Notes under the pieces: model-generated | Databases searched by the model: none | Told to the model about the DNA's origin: nothing | The model's input: the letters and a program-made list of their open reading frames with translations, nothing else | Program-made: the position numbers and the translations under genes | Part shown: positions 8,485 to 16,524 of the stretch, one piece after another | Position numbering within the stretch: the stretch's first letter is position 1 | Layout of the letters: each line of letters opens with the position of its first letter | Assembly: GCF_016908935.1 (NCBI RefSeq) | Contig: NZ_JAFBEV010000005.1 | Coordinates: 114,949 to 178,948, forward strand | DNA: 64,000 bases | Source: Sporolactobacillus spathodeae | GTDB lineage: Bacteria > Bacillota > Bacilli > Bacillales > Sporolactobacillaceae | Direction of reading: 5' to 3'

Positions 8485-9432
8485 ATGTTCGATTGGTTTC
8501 ATACACACGCACGCGTGGGGCTCACCTTTTCCGATCAGCTGATTCGCATGGTACTGTTCCGCGGCAATCCAAGCGATCTGTCGCGGCTTCAGTTCTGGGA
8601 AGAAGAGCTAAAGCCGGACATCGTTCAGGCAGGAAAAATTAAAGATGAACAAGCCTTTACGGATGTACTGAAAAATATGGTGCGCGCGCTTGGCGCCAAA
8701 GGCAAGTCGGTCTCTTTTGCGATTCCCGAAACACAGCTCGTGCTTCGCAAATTGGATATGCCCGGCTTGATGACTGACGCTGATTTGAAAAATTATTTTT
8801 TTATGGAAATCGGCAAGAAGATTCAGCTTCCTTTTGAGCAGCCTGTGTTCGCCTTTCACACGATTTCCCAAGACGCGACCGGAACAAAGGTGATTCTCTT
8901 TGCTTCACCGGAAAATGTCGTCCGCCATTATATGAAAATCTTGCGCAATGCTGGTCTCGATCCAGTCAGTGCCGAATTCTCTTCGCTCGGGATTGAGCGC
9001 TGGATGCTCTATCAGAATCCGGAGATTGAGAAACAGCAAAGGATGTACATACAACTTGAGGAAGAAACACTCACGGTGACATTCTTTGATCAACAGGTAC
9101 CTCTCTTTGTTCGTCAAATCCATTTGCAGCGCGTGACCCGCGGATCAGAGAAAGATCAGGAAAATGAATTCTTACTTAATGCAGCCGATGAAGTCGGACG
9201 GATGGTCGATTTTTATCATTATTCGGTGCAGGCCGGTCAGGCAAAAATAGAGAAAATCTATTTGATTGGCGGCGCGTCCGCAATGAAGGCATTCAAACAG
9301 ATTTTGAAAAAAACATTGGATTTTCCGGTCACCATTCTCTCTATCGATCCAGAACGTACCGACGCGCCTGAAGATCTCGAACCGGTATTCCTTCCGGCAA
9401 TAGGGCTCGCAATGAAAGAGGTGCGCGTATGA
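8485..9432 (+). CDS. pilM: actin-like pilus alignment protein PilM
   Basis: 315 residues from the ATG at 8485, which lies nine bases after GAGGA (8471-8475); the ATG at 8476 touches the ribosome site. The fold is of the PilM/FtsA actin-like type: VGLTFSDQLIRMVL at the N-terminus, IPETQLVLRKLDMPG, and a C-terminal nucleotide-binding GxxG segment (KIYLIGGASAMKAF). PilM is cytoplasmic and binds the short N-terminal tail of PilN, whose conserved INLLPYEKR is present in the next gene. Overlap with pilN indicates translational coupling. Confidence 0.88.
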   Translation: MFDWFHTHARVGLTFSDQLIRMVLFRGNPSDLSRLQFWEEELKPDIVQAGKIKDEQAFTDVLKNMVRALGAKGKSVSFAIPETQLVLRKLDMPGLMTDADLKNYFFMEIGKKIQLPFEQPVFAFHTISQDATGTKVILFASPENVVRHYMKILRNAGLDPVSAEFSSLGIERWMLYQNPEIEKQQRMYIQLEEETLTVTFFDQQVPLFVRQIHLQRVTRGSEKDQENEFLLNAADEVGRMVDFYHYSVQAGQAKIEKIYLIGGASAMKAFKQILKKTLDFPVTILSIDPERTDAPEDLEPVFLPAIGLAMKEVRV

Positions 9433-9992
9433 TAGATATCAATCTACTGCCCTACGAAAAACGAACACCGAAAGCGCTCATCCGCCTGATTATCATTTTT
9501 GCTGTCTTCTGTTTGGTGATGCTCATTCTGGCCGTTATCTATACCATCAATCTCGGGCATGACGTGCAGCAGGCAGAGCAGCAAGAAAGCCTGTGGCAAG
9601 CGCGCTCAGAGGTAAAGAAAACGTTGAAACAGCCGAATGCGCAAGCATCTAAAAACGCGCTGTCCCAATCTGAAGCGGTCATGAATGTGAAAGCGTCGCG
9701 TATTCCGTTGTATGATACGTTGCTGCTCTTTCAGCATCAACTGCCGCCCGGTGGCACGATCCAGCAGCTTTCCTTTGATTCCAGTGGCAATATGAGTGTC
9801 ACCTGTGGTTTAAACAGCTATAGCGACATGCAGCAATTCATCGCCAAGTTACGAAAAAGTGCATTTAATAACGTAGAATTAACGCAAATCACTAATGGAC
9901 AGGGCCAGGCTGGATCGAATACAGCAAGCAGCAGTAAGTATCAAGTCAGCCTGACTTTAGTCAGCCTGGCCAATCAGCAAGGAGGCCAATGA
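9429..9992 (+). CDS. pilN: pilus alignment protein PilN
   Basis: 187 residues. The start codon overlaps the pilM stop by four bases. The first residues MIDINLLPYEKRTPK are the PilM-binding motif of PilN. One membrane helix follows (about 20-45), then a coiled-coil-prone stretch and a small ferredoxin-like domain (IQQLSFDSSGNMSVTC). PilN is a bitopic inner-membrane protein pairing with PilO. In diderms this complex links to the outer-membrane secretin; here, in a presumed monoderm, it would only bridge the motor and the wall-spanning pilus. Confidence 0.85.
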   Translation: MIDINLLPYEKRTPKALIRLIIIFAVFCLVMLILAVIYTINLGHDVQQAEQQESLWQARSEVKKTLKQPNAQASKNALSQSEAVMNVKASRIPLYDTLLLFQHQLPPGGTIQQLSFDSSGNMSVTCGLNSYSDMQQFIAKLRKSAFNNVELTQITNGQGQAGSNTASSSKYQVSLTLVSLANQQGGQ

Positions 9993-9994
9993 GC

Positions 9995-10849
9995 ATGACC
10001 AATAAAACACTCTATGTCGTCCTTGCTTCGCTACTTATTGTCCTACTTGGGTTTGGTTCGTTCTATTTGCTGAAAATCCGTCCGATGCAGCAAGCGCTGG
10101 CGCTGGCGCAACAAAACACAACCATGTATCAACAACTGACCGCGGCAAATCAGAAAAATTATAAGAAACAAAAAGAAAAAGCAAAGCAGAACGCAGCAGC
10201 AAAAAAAAATAAAATAAACGCAGATAAAGTCAATAAGCGTATTTTACCGGCTGATCCGAATCTCGAATCCTTTCTCGTTGATTTCCAGAGCAAAGCCGCA
10301 AAATACGGGGTCACCATTGACACGGTCAGCAGAGCTTCTGCTTCGGATAACGGAAACTCAGCCGCAGTGAACGCTGCAGCGTCTAATAGTGGTTCAACCG
10401 CTTCAGAAGTCAGCACAACGTCAGCAAGTAATAGTGCTGATTTTTCAAGTGCTGCGGTATCTTCTGCAAGCAGCAGCACATCCACTGCTTCAAGCAATAC
10501 GCAAAATGCTGGCAGCTCATCCGCTCAAAATAGCGTTGCAAGTGCGGCTTCAGCGCTTCATGCGGATAATTTGGCGATTACGCTCAACGCACCGAGCCAA
10601 ACCAATATCACCTTGTTCGTTGGTTATTTGGAATCTTTGAAACGGCTGCTTGTGATCACCAATTACACGATGCAAGCCTCCGAACAGGCAATCACAACAG
10701 ACACATCGAGCCCCGTGTCATCGACCCGTACAAGTAGTTCAGGAGAGTCAAACAGCGCGAACAGCTCAAGCAGTGACAGTTCAAGCGCTGTGCCGACGAT
10801 TCCGATTGTGCAGGCAACAATGACGCTAACCCTATTTTCGGCAAAATAA
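9995..10849 (+). CDS. pilO: pilus alignment protein PilO-like
   Basis: 284 residues from the ATG at 9995, nine bases from GGAGG; an ATG at 9989 is too close. One N-terminal helix (VVLASLLIVLLGFGSFYLL) and a Lys/Gln-rich coiled-coil segment precede a domain resembling PilO (PNLESFLVDFQSKAAKYGV). That domain is interrupted by a long Ser/Ala/Asn linker (about residues 112-188) and followed by a second Ser-rich linker (about 236-265). The second half (ITLNAPSQTNITLFVGYLES) resumes the ferredoxin-like fold. Last gene of the operon, followed by a strong terminator. The identification is by position and topology; sequence conservation of PilO is low. Confidence 0.75.
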   Translation: MTNKTLYVVLASLLIVLLGFGSFYLLKIRPMQQALALAQQNTTMYQQLTAANQKNYKKQKEKAKQNAAAKKNKINADKVNKRILPADPNLESFLVDFQSKAAKYGVTIDTVSRASASDNGNSAAVNAAASNSGSTASEVSTTSASNSADFSSAAVSSASSSTSTASSNTQNAGSSSAQNSVASAASALHADNLAITLNAPSQTNITLFVGYLESLKRLLVITNYTMQASEQAITTDTSSPVSSTRTSSSGESNSANSSSSDSSSAVPTIPIVQATMTLTLFSAK

Positions 10850-10893
10850 GAAGTGAGCGCTCGAAGTCAATAATTTCGAGCGCTCACTTCTTT
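10850..10893 (+). terminator. terminator of the pilus operon
   Basis: A perfect 16-bp stem (arms 10850-10865 and 10875-10890) with a 9-base loop, followed by TTT, directly after the pilO stop codon. Confidence 0.85.
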
Positions 10894-10960
10894 GACGCCA
10901 TTTGCTTCATGAGTAATAAACCAGCAGTTTCCGACTGTACTGTTCAATCAGTTTTATTAA

Positions 10961-10998
10961 CGGAAAAACCCCGTATGGCTAAGCCATACGGGGTTTGT
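10961..10998 (-). terminator. terminator downstream of 6S RNA
   Basis: Arms 10966-10980 and 10982-10996 form a near-perfect GC-rich palindrome (AACCCCGTATGGC and its complement). Read on the minus strand it ends in TTTTT, so it terminates the 6S RNA transcript. The plus-strand side also has a T-rich end, so it may act in both directions. Confidence 0.85.
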
Positions 10999-11000
10999 TT

Positions 11001-11189
11001 TAGGTTTTAAGGTCCCAAACGTGCCGTTGAGGAACCGTAGCTTTGAAACCCGCAATAGAGCAGGTGGGTGTCCTGTTCCACAATTTACGGATCCCTCTAC
11101 GGGCCTGCGCGCCAGGTGAAAACAACGGACTCCCAAGCATTAAATGTTCGGTCAAAACATATCGGCATCCGACTAACACTTTAGGATCT
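11001..11189 (-). ncRNA. bsrA: 6S RNA (SsrS/BsrA type)
   Basis: About 185 bases with its own strong promoter and terminator and no plausible reading frame. The ends pair: minus-strand AGATCCTAAA at the 5' end with TTTGGGACCT at the 3' end, apart from one mismatch and a wobble. Blocks I associate with Firmicute 6S RNA are present, notably GTGTTAGTCGG, TTTTGACCGAACATT and a GGAGTCC segment. The position just downstream of aspS is where I recall B. subtilis bsrA. 6S RNA mimics an open promoter and binds the housekeeping RNA polymerase in stationary phase. A computed 74-residue ORF over this region is not credible. Confidence 0.85.
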
Positions 11190-11195
11190 GAACTA

Positions 11196-11224
11196 ATAAT
11201 AGCATAGATTGATGCAGGCAGCAA
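11196..11224 (-). promoter_or_regulatory. sigma-A promoter of 6S RNA
   Basis: On the minus strand: TTGCTG (11219-11224), 17-base spacer, TATTAT (11196-11201) preceded by an extended TGC. The predicted first base is an A at about 11189, exactly where the closing stem of the RNA begins. Confidence 0.8.
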
Positions 11225-11251
11225 GCCGATGAACAGGCTCGTAAGCCTGGT

Positions 11252-13033
11252 TTATTTTAACAGCGTCGCCACATCGAGATGCAATTCATTTAGTTGAGCA
11301 TCGCTAACTTCACTCGGCGCGTGCGTCAATACATCAGAAGCGCTGGCCGTTTTCGGGAAGGCGATGGTGTCGCGCAGGCTAGAGCAGCCAGCGAGCAGCA
11401 TCACAATTCGGTCGATCCCAAGTGCCATGCCGCCATGTGGCGGTGTGCCGTATTCGAAGGCTTGCATCAAGAAGCCGAATTGCTGTTCTGCGCGTTCCTC
11501 ACTAAAGCCGAGCACCTTGAACATTTTTTCCTGCATCGCGTGATTACAAATACGTTCCGAACCACTACCGAGTTCGAAACCGTTCAGTACCATGTCGTAT
11601 GACTGCGCACGGACACTACCCGGATCGCTTTCGATCTTGTCCATATCTTCAAGGAACGGCATCGTGAACGGGTGGTGTTCCGCCAGATAACGGTGTTCCT
11701 CTTCGCTGTAGGCGAGCAACGGGAATTCTGTGATCCAGAGGAAATTGAATGCAGACTCGTCAATCAGGCCGAGCGTTTTGCCAAGATGGAGACGGAGCGC
11801 ACCGAGGCTATCTGCCACAATTTTTTTCTTGTCGGCGACAAAAAGTAACAGGTCGCCTGCTTCGGCATTCAACCGTTCGCGAAGACGCGCTGTCAAGTCT
11901 TCATCGAAGAATTTCGCGATCGGTCCTTTCATCGCATTTTCTTCAACTTTGAGCCACGCAAGGCCTTTAGCGCCGTATGGCGTCACCACAGCCTTCAAAT
12001 CTTCGTCGACCTGCTTGCGTGAGAAATGCGACGCCTTACCTTTGACATTCAACGCTTTGACCTGACCGCCGCGTTCCTGAACCTCTTTGAACACTTTCAG
12101 CGTGCTATCAGCAGCAATGTCTGTCAAATCAATCAATTTCAAATCAAAACGGGTATCCGGCTTGTCGCTGCCGTACAAGTCCATTGCCTGCGCATAAGTC
12201 AGGCGCTGAAAAGGACGCGGGATGTCGATACCTTTGATTTCTTTCATCAAGTTGACGAGCATCTCTTCAATCATCGCTTGAAATTTGTCGACTTCGAAGA
12301 AAGACATTTCAATGTCGACTTGTGTAAATTCCGGCTGACGGTCTGCCCGCAAGTCTTCGTCGCGGAAACAGCGCGCGATTTGGTAATATTTTTCCATGCC
12401 GGAAGCCATCAGCAATTGTTTGAAAAGTTGCGGCGACTGCGGCAGCGCGTAAAATTCGCCTGGATGCACACGGCTCGGCACCAAATAGTCACGCGCGCCT
12501 TCTGGTGTACTCTTTGTCAAAATTGGTGTTTCGATATCGAGAAACTCTCTGTCATCGAGGAAACGACGCAGTGTCCGTGTGACCTTGCTGCGCAGTTTAA
12601 AGATATTCAGCATTTCCGGACGACGCAGATCAAGATAACGATATTTCAGACGCACGTCTTCAGAGGCATCAATCGTGTCTTCGATCGGGAAAGGTGGTGT
12701 TTTCGATGTATTGAGCACTTGGATGTCGCTGATCATCACTTCGATATCGCCGTTCTTAACTTTCGGATTGATCGCTTCTTCAGCGCGCTTCATCACTTCA
12801 CCGGTGACCGAGAGACAGTATTCGCTGCGCACCTTGTCTGCCTTGCTCCAAGCTTCCTTTGAGACACTCGGATTGAAAACAACCTGAATAATCCCTGAGC
12901 GGTCGCGTAAATCAATAAAAATAACGCCGCCGAGATCCCTTCTTTTCTGTACCCATCCGGCCAGTGTGACTGTTTGGCTAGCGGATGCTACGGATAACTC
13001 ACCGCAATTTGTGTTCCGATACACAAAACTCAC
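11252..13033 (-). CDS. aspS: aspartyl-tRNA synthetase
   Basis: 593 residues, the normal bacterial length. The N-terminal OB-fold anticodon domain ([20 protein letters not shown]) is followed by the class II core with motif 2 ([18 protein letters not shown]) and motif 3 ([14 protein letters not shown]). A GAD insertion domain lies between them, as in bacterial AspRS. It charges tRNA-Asp, and possibly tRNA-Asn if the enzyme is non-discriminating, which I cannot decide here. It starts four bases after the hisS stop, so the two synthetases are cotranscribed from the T-box leader upstream of hisS. Confidence 0.97.
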   Translation of the reverse strand: MSFVYRNTNCGELSVASASQTVTLAGWVQKRRDLGGVIFIDLRDRSGIIQVVFNPSVSKEAWSKADKVRSEYCLSVTGEVMKRAEEAINPKVKNGDIEVMISDIQVLNTSKTPPFPIEDTIDASEDVRLKYRYLDLRRPEMLNIFKLRSKVTRTLRRFLDDREFLDIETPILTKSTPEGARDYLVPSRVHPGEFYALPQSPQLFKQLLMASGMEKYYQIARCFRDEDLRADRQPEFTQVDIEMSFFEVDKFQAMIEEMLVNLMKEIKGIDIPRPFQRLTYAQAMDLYGSDKPDTRFDLKLIDLTDIAADSTLKVFKEVQERGGQVKALNVKGKASHFSRKQVDEDLKAVVTPYGAKGLAWLKVEENAMKGPIAKFFDEDLTARLRERLNAEAGDLLLFVADKKKIVADSLGALRLHLGKTLGLIDESAFNFLWITEFPLLAYSEEEHRYLAEHHPFTMPFLEDMDKIESDPGSVRAQSYDMVLNGFELGSGSERICNHAMQEKMFKVLGFSEERAEQQFGFLMQAFEYGTPPHGGMALGIDRIVMLLAGCSSLRDTIAFPKTASASDVLTHAPSEVSDAQLNELHLDVATLLK

Positions 13034-13037
13034 CCCA

Positions 13038-14306
13038 TCAATGGTTTATTTTATTCTTGAGATACGTGCTGACTTCGTCAAAAGCAACCCGTTCCTGAGA
13101 TCCATCAGTCATATTTTTCACATTCGCTTGGCCGTTCGCTAATTCTTCGTCGCCAATCACGAGCACGTAAGCCGCCTGTTCGCGATCAGCTGCTTTGAAT
13201 TGACCTTTCACCTTTCGACCAAGGTAATCCTTGTCCGCGCGAATCCCATTCTGCCGCAGTTGGTGCAGAAGGACTGCCGCTTTTTTCTCAGCTTCAGCAC
13301 CGATTGCCGCCAAATAGCAGTCTAACTGGTTACCTGTCTGGAGCGTTATTCCTTCGCTCTCGAGCGCAATCAGCAACCGCTCAATACTGAGGGCGAAACC
13401 GACACCGGCTGTTTCCGGACCGCCAAGTTCACTGACGAGCCCATTATAGCGGCCGCCACCGGCTAGCGTCGAAATGGCACTGCCCGTTGCCCCCATGATT
13501 TCAAACGTGGTGTGGTTATAGTAATCAAGCCCGCGCACAAGCGTTGGGTCAAGTTCATAGGTGATGCCTATCGCGTCCAATGTCAATTTGACCTGTTCAA
13601 AATAATCCCGCGCTTCATCGGTTAAATAGTCAATGATCGAAGGTGCGGTCGCCATCAGTGGATGGCCGTGATCCTTTTTGCAATCGAGGATGCGCAACGG
13701 ATTTTTCTCAAGACGCTCCTGACAGTCTGAGCAAAATTCGCCAATGGACGGTTTGAAATGATTAATCAGCGCGTCACGGTGGGCCTTGCGGCTTTCCGGA
13801 TCACCAAGACTATTCAGCACCAACTTCAATTTTTTCAAACCAAGCTTACGATAAAACGTCAGCGCAAGCGCGATCATTTCCGCATCGATCGCCGGATCTT
13901 TTGAACCAAGTGCTTCCGCGCCGAATTGAGTAAACTGGCGATTGCGTCCCGATTGCGGTCGCTCATAGCGGAACATCGGACCAATATAGTAGAGCTTCAC
14001 CGGTTGCTGCGGATCGCCGTATAGTTTGTGTTCAACAAACGCGCGAACGACCGATGCCGTCCCTTCTGGCCGTAGCGTCAGTCGACGTTCACCACGGTCT
14101 GTAAAATTATACATTTCTTTCTGCACGATATCGGTTGTATCGCCAACACCTCGCTGAAACAAGTCAGTCGATTCGAAAATCGGCGTGCGAATCTCTTTGT
14201 AATTGAATAAAGCGCAAGTTTCTCTAGCCACTTCTTCAATTTTCTGCCAAACACCAGAATCTTCCGGCATGACATCATACGTTCCTCTCGGAATCTGTAT
14301 CAACAC
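13038..14306 (-). CDS. hisS: histidyl-tRNA synthetase
   Basis: 422 residues. Class II core with motif 2 ([19 protein letters not shown]), the histidine-specific block [13 protein letters not shown] and motif 3 ([12 protein letters not shown]), then the C-terminal anticodon-binding domain ([15 protein letters not shown]). It charges tRNA-His. First gene of a hisS-aspS operon with an intact T-box leader, so expression should rise when uncharged tRNA accumulates. GGAGG precedes the ATG. Order and pairing with aspS match the Bacillus arrangement. Confidence 0.97.
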   Translation of the reverse strand: MLIQIPRGTYDVMPEDSGVWQKIEEVARETCALFNYKEIRTPIFESTDLFQRGVGDTTDIVQKEMYNFTDRGERRLTLRPEGTASVVRAFVEHKLYGDPQQPVKLYYIGPMFRYERPQSGRNRQFTQFGAEALGSKDPAIDAEMIALALTFYRKLGLKKLKLVLNSLGDPESRKAHRDALINHFKPSIGEFCSDCQERLEKNPLRILDCKKDHGHPLMATAPSIIDYLTDEARDYFEQVKLTLDAIGITYELDPTLVRGLDYYNHTTFEIMGATGSAISTLAGGGRYNGLVSELGGPETAGVGFALSIERLLIALESEGITLQTGNQLDCYLAAIGAEAEKKAAVLLHQLRQNGIRADKDYLGRKVKGQFKAADREQAAYVLVIGDEELANGQANVKNMTDGSQERVAFDEVSTYLKNKINH

Positions 14307-14338
14307 AAGTCCTCCTTCTGTTTCTCTCTTGTAAAAAT

Positions 14339-14595
14339 GAAAAGTCCCTTGTCCGTCATCAAATGACGGACAAGGGACGAATGAACATTCGCGGTACCAC
14401 CCTAACTTGAAGCAAAAATATGCTCCCGCTCAACTCCGGTTAACGCCCGGCTGACGATCGCCCCTACTGACGCTTGCGTTCGGGGCGATACCTCCTAAGT
14501 GTCTCTCTGCAGCTGTAAATGCCAGACGCGCTTTCAGCCAGCGACGCATCCTCTCTGGGGCGGCAAACAGCAGAATCTCTTATTCATCGGTCTGT
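14339..14595 (-). promoter_or_regulatory. T-box riboswitch leader of hisS-aspS
   Basis: On the minus strand the T-box core AGGGTGGTACCGCG (14390-14403) is followed by the terminator stem GTCCCTTGTCCGTCA/complement (arms 14344-14358 and 14364-14378) and TTTTC. The upstream 190 bases contain the Stem I region with the AGAGAGGATG purine motif. A CAT triplet (His) in GGCATTTACAGC is a candidate specifier, but I did not fold the loop. The leader senses uncharged tRNA. Confidence 0.93.
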
Positions 14596-14601
14596 CCCTA
14601 T

Positions 14602-14630
14602 ATAGTACGAATGAATGACAGAAATGTCAA
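14602..14630 (-). promoter_or_regulatory. promoter of the hisS T-box transcript
   Basis: On the minus strand: TTGACA (14625-14630), 17-base spacer, TACTAT (14602-14607); predicted start near 14595. Confidence 0.8.
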
Positions 14631-14788
14631 GAAAATTCGATAGCTTCTTTGAATTTTCTTGTCTTTTTTTGTCAAAAAGCATGTCCGTAAAAATAATAGC
14701 TTTTTCTTGTTCAAACAATAGATGAGTCGTTACAATAAAACAAAATAAATCTTGGGAAAGAAACCACGACTTGGGTGGAGGAATTCTG

Positions 14789-15745
14789 ATGCTATTTTCT
14801 CATACTAAAGTGGAAACCGGCAGACCATTCCGCTACAGATCAATTAATATCGGCAACGCACTCGATGCACCACGCGGCATTTCATGGGGGGTAAGCATTG
14901 AAAGTAATTTTTTTGCTGCGATCCACCAAGCGGGTTTTAACGCTGTTCGACTTCCTGTGCGTTTTTCGGATTATGTTCAGGCAGCGCCAAATTACGTTCT
15001 TGACCCGGAATTCATGAAAAAAATAGACGATTATCTCTCTGTCGCGTACCAACAGCAACTGACCGTGATTCTTGATCTTCACCATTTTATCGAATTGATG
15101 GATAACCCGTTGCGTTACCATGATTGTTTTTTATCGATCTGGGATCAACTGGCGACGCGCTACCGTGACCAGCCAAACACGCTGCTGTTTGAAGTGCTGA
15201 ACGAACCCACAAACAAGCTAAGCGGCGACTTATGGAATCACTATTTAGCCGAAGCCATATCCGTGATCCGCCGCACAAATTCGACTCGACCGCTGATTGT
15301 CGGTCCGGATCATTTTAATTCGCTGCATCGCTTGCACGCACTGCGTCTCCCAAAGGATCCGAATTTGATCGTCAGCTTCCATTACTACGAGCCGAATGCG
15401 TTTACTTTTCAGGAGAATCCTTATCTCGGCTTCACACAGGCGCGTAATGTCGCTTGGCTTGGCACACCAACGGATCTCAGGCAGATTCACGAGGACTTTG
15501 CCTACGTCAAGCGCTGGGCGACGCGCCATCATGTTCCGATCTATCTCGGCGAGTTCGGCGCCAATCAAGCCGCAGCCAATGACTCACGACGGCGCTGGAC
15601 TGAGGCTGTGCGTCGTGAGGCCGAAACGCTGGCATTCGGCTGGGGCTACTGGGAACTCGCCTCGTGGTTCGGCATCTATGATCCGGAAACCCGGACTTGG
15701 GATCAGGCGCTGCTTGATGTGCTCCTGCCTGAGGTGCGCGATTAA
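14789..15745 (+). CDS. glycoside hydrolase family 5 (cellulase-like) protein
   Basis: 318 residues from the ATG at 14789 (GGTGGAGGAA just upstream; the TTG at 14771 lies before it). GH5 landmarks in order: FNAVRLPVRFSDY, LDLHHF, the acid/base glutamate in LFEVLNEPTNK, SFHYYEP, the nucleophile glutamate in IYLGEFGAN, and WGYWELASWFGIYD. It should hydrolyse a beta-1,4-linked glucan or mannan; the substrate cannot be told. No signal peptide or membrane segment is visible, so the enzyme appears cytoplasmic and may act on imported oligosaccharides. It is a single plus-strand gene between minus-strand operons and not part of the conserved Bacillus order, consistent with a later insertion. Confidence 0.85.
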   Translation: MLFSHTKVETGRPFRYRSINIGNALDAPRGISWGVSIESNFFAAIHQAGFNAVRLPVRFSDYVQAAPNYVLDPEFMKKIDDYLSVAYQQQLTVILDLHHFIELMDNPLRYHDCFLSIWDQLATRYRDQPNTLLFEVLNEPTNKLSGDLWNHYLAEAISVIRRTNSTRPLIVGPDHFNSLHRLHALRLPKDPNLIVSFHYYEPNAFTFQENPYLGFTQARNVAWLGTPTDLRQIHEDFAYVKRWATRHHVPIYLGEFGANQAAANDSRRRWTEAVRREAETLAFGWGYWELASWFGIYDPETRTWDQALLDVLLPEVRD

Positions 15746-15942
15746 ATTGTGCGGCGGCCGATAGCAGCTTTCTTCGAAGAACGCGCCACTTTTCGAGCGG
15801 TTTTGAAATCGATTGGCGCACCTTGCCTCGTTTTCCGAGCACTGTGTGCTACTTTTAGCGTTTTACGAATTTTTCAACTGCAAGCTGAGATGCTGCTTGC
15901 GTTCCGCCGAACGCAGCTATGATCTTTCAAGCAAAATCTGCA

Positions 15943-15994
15943 GAAAAAAAAGAAGCGTGTTGCAAGCAGCATCAATTTTGAAGCGCGCAACACG
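15943..15994 (-). terminator. terminator downstream of dtd
   Basis: On the minus strand CGTGTTGC pairs with GCAACACG (15987-15994 with 15956-15963) and is followed by CTTC and eight T residues. The 260 bases between the GH5 stop and the dtd stop hold nothing else that I can support. Confidence 0.65.
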
Positions 15995-16005
15995 TAGGAA
16001 TTCGC

Positions 16006-16455
16006 TTATTTATTTTTACTTTCAACAATCAGGGTAACAGGGCCGTCGTTTACGAGTGAGACGGCCATGTCGGCACCAAAATGGCCCGTTTCAACGGTGA
16101 GACCATGCTGGCGACGCAGGTGCTCATTAAATGCTTGATAGAGCGGCTTCGCCTCTTCGGGCCGCGCGGCCTCAATGAAGCCTGGGCGGCGGCCATGGCT
16201 CGTATCCCCATAAAGAGTGAACTGCGAAACCGAGAGGATGGCGCCGCCACAGTCAATAATGGAGCGGTTCATTTTACCGCCCTCATCTTCAAAAACGCGG
16301 AGACCCGCGATTTTATCAGCAACATAAATGATATCGTCCGCCGTATCACCTTTTCGGATACCGACGAGCAGCATCAGTCCCTGTTCAATTTTACCAACGC
16401 AGGCGCCATCAATAGCAACCTGCGCTTGCTTCACGCGTTGCAAAACAACTCGCAT
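16006..16455 (-). CDS. dtd: D-aminoacyl-tRNA deacylase
   Basis: 149 residues from the ATG at 16455 ([17 protein letters not shown]), which has a GGGTG nine bases upstream; a start at 16467 would add MNDS and lacks a proper site. The DTD signatures are present: the [17 protein letters not shown] block and [12 protein letters not shown] near the C-terminus. The enzyme removes D-amino acids mistakenly attached to tRNA. It follows relA by about 70 bases in the same direction, the standard relA-dtd pair of Bacillales. Confidence 0.95.
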   Translation of the reverse strand: MRVVLQRVKQAQVAIDGACVGKIEQGLMLLVGIRKGDTADDIIYVADKIAGLRVFEDEGGKMNRSIIDCGGAILSVSQFTLYGDTSHGRRPGFIEAARPEEAKPLYQAFNEHLRRQHGLTVETGHFGADMAVSLVNDGPVTLIVESKNK

Positions 16456-16524
16456 CGAATCATTCACCCTGCCTTTTGCTATTTCCTTGACTCATTTTTT
16501 GTGTGATGCGCCTTGCGTGCCTTT

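Noticed and set aside
11000..11224. A 74-residue minus-strand ORF beside aspS
   Set aside because: It overlaps the 6S RNA and its promoter exactly and has no ribosome site.
12026..12862. A 278-residue plus-strand ORF within aspS
   Set aside because: Antisense shadow of a conserved synthetase; its composition (His, Phe and Arg-rich) is typical of mirrored coding sequence.
14339..14630. A possible small protein in the hisS leader
   Set aside because: The region has a complete T-box layout with promoter and terminator and no ribosome site.
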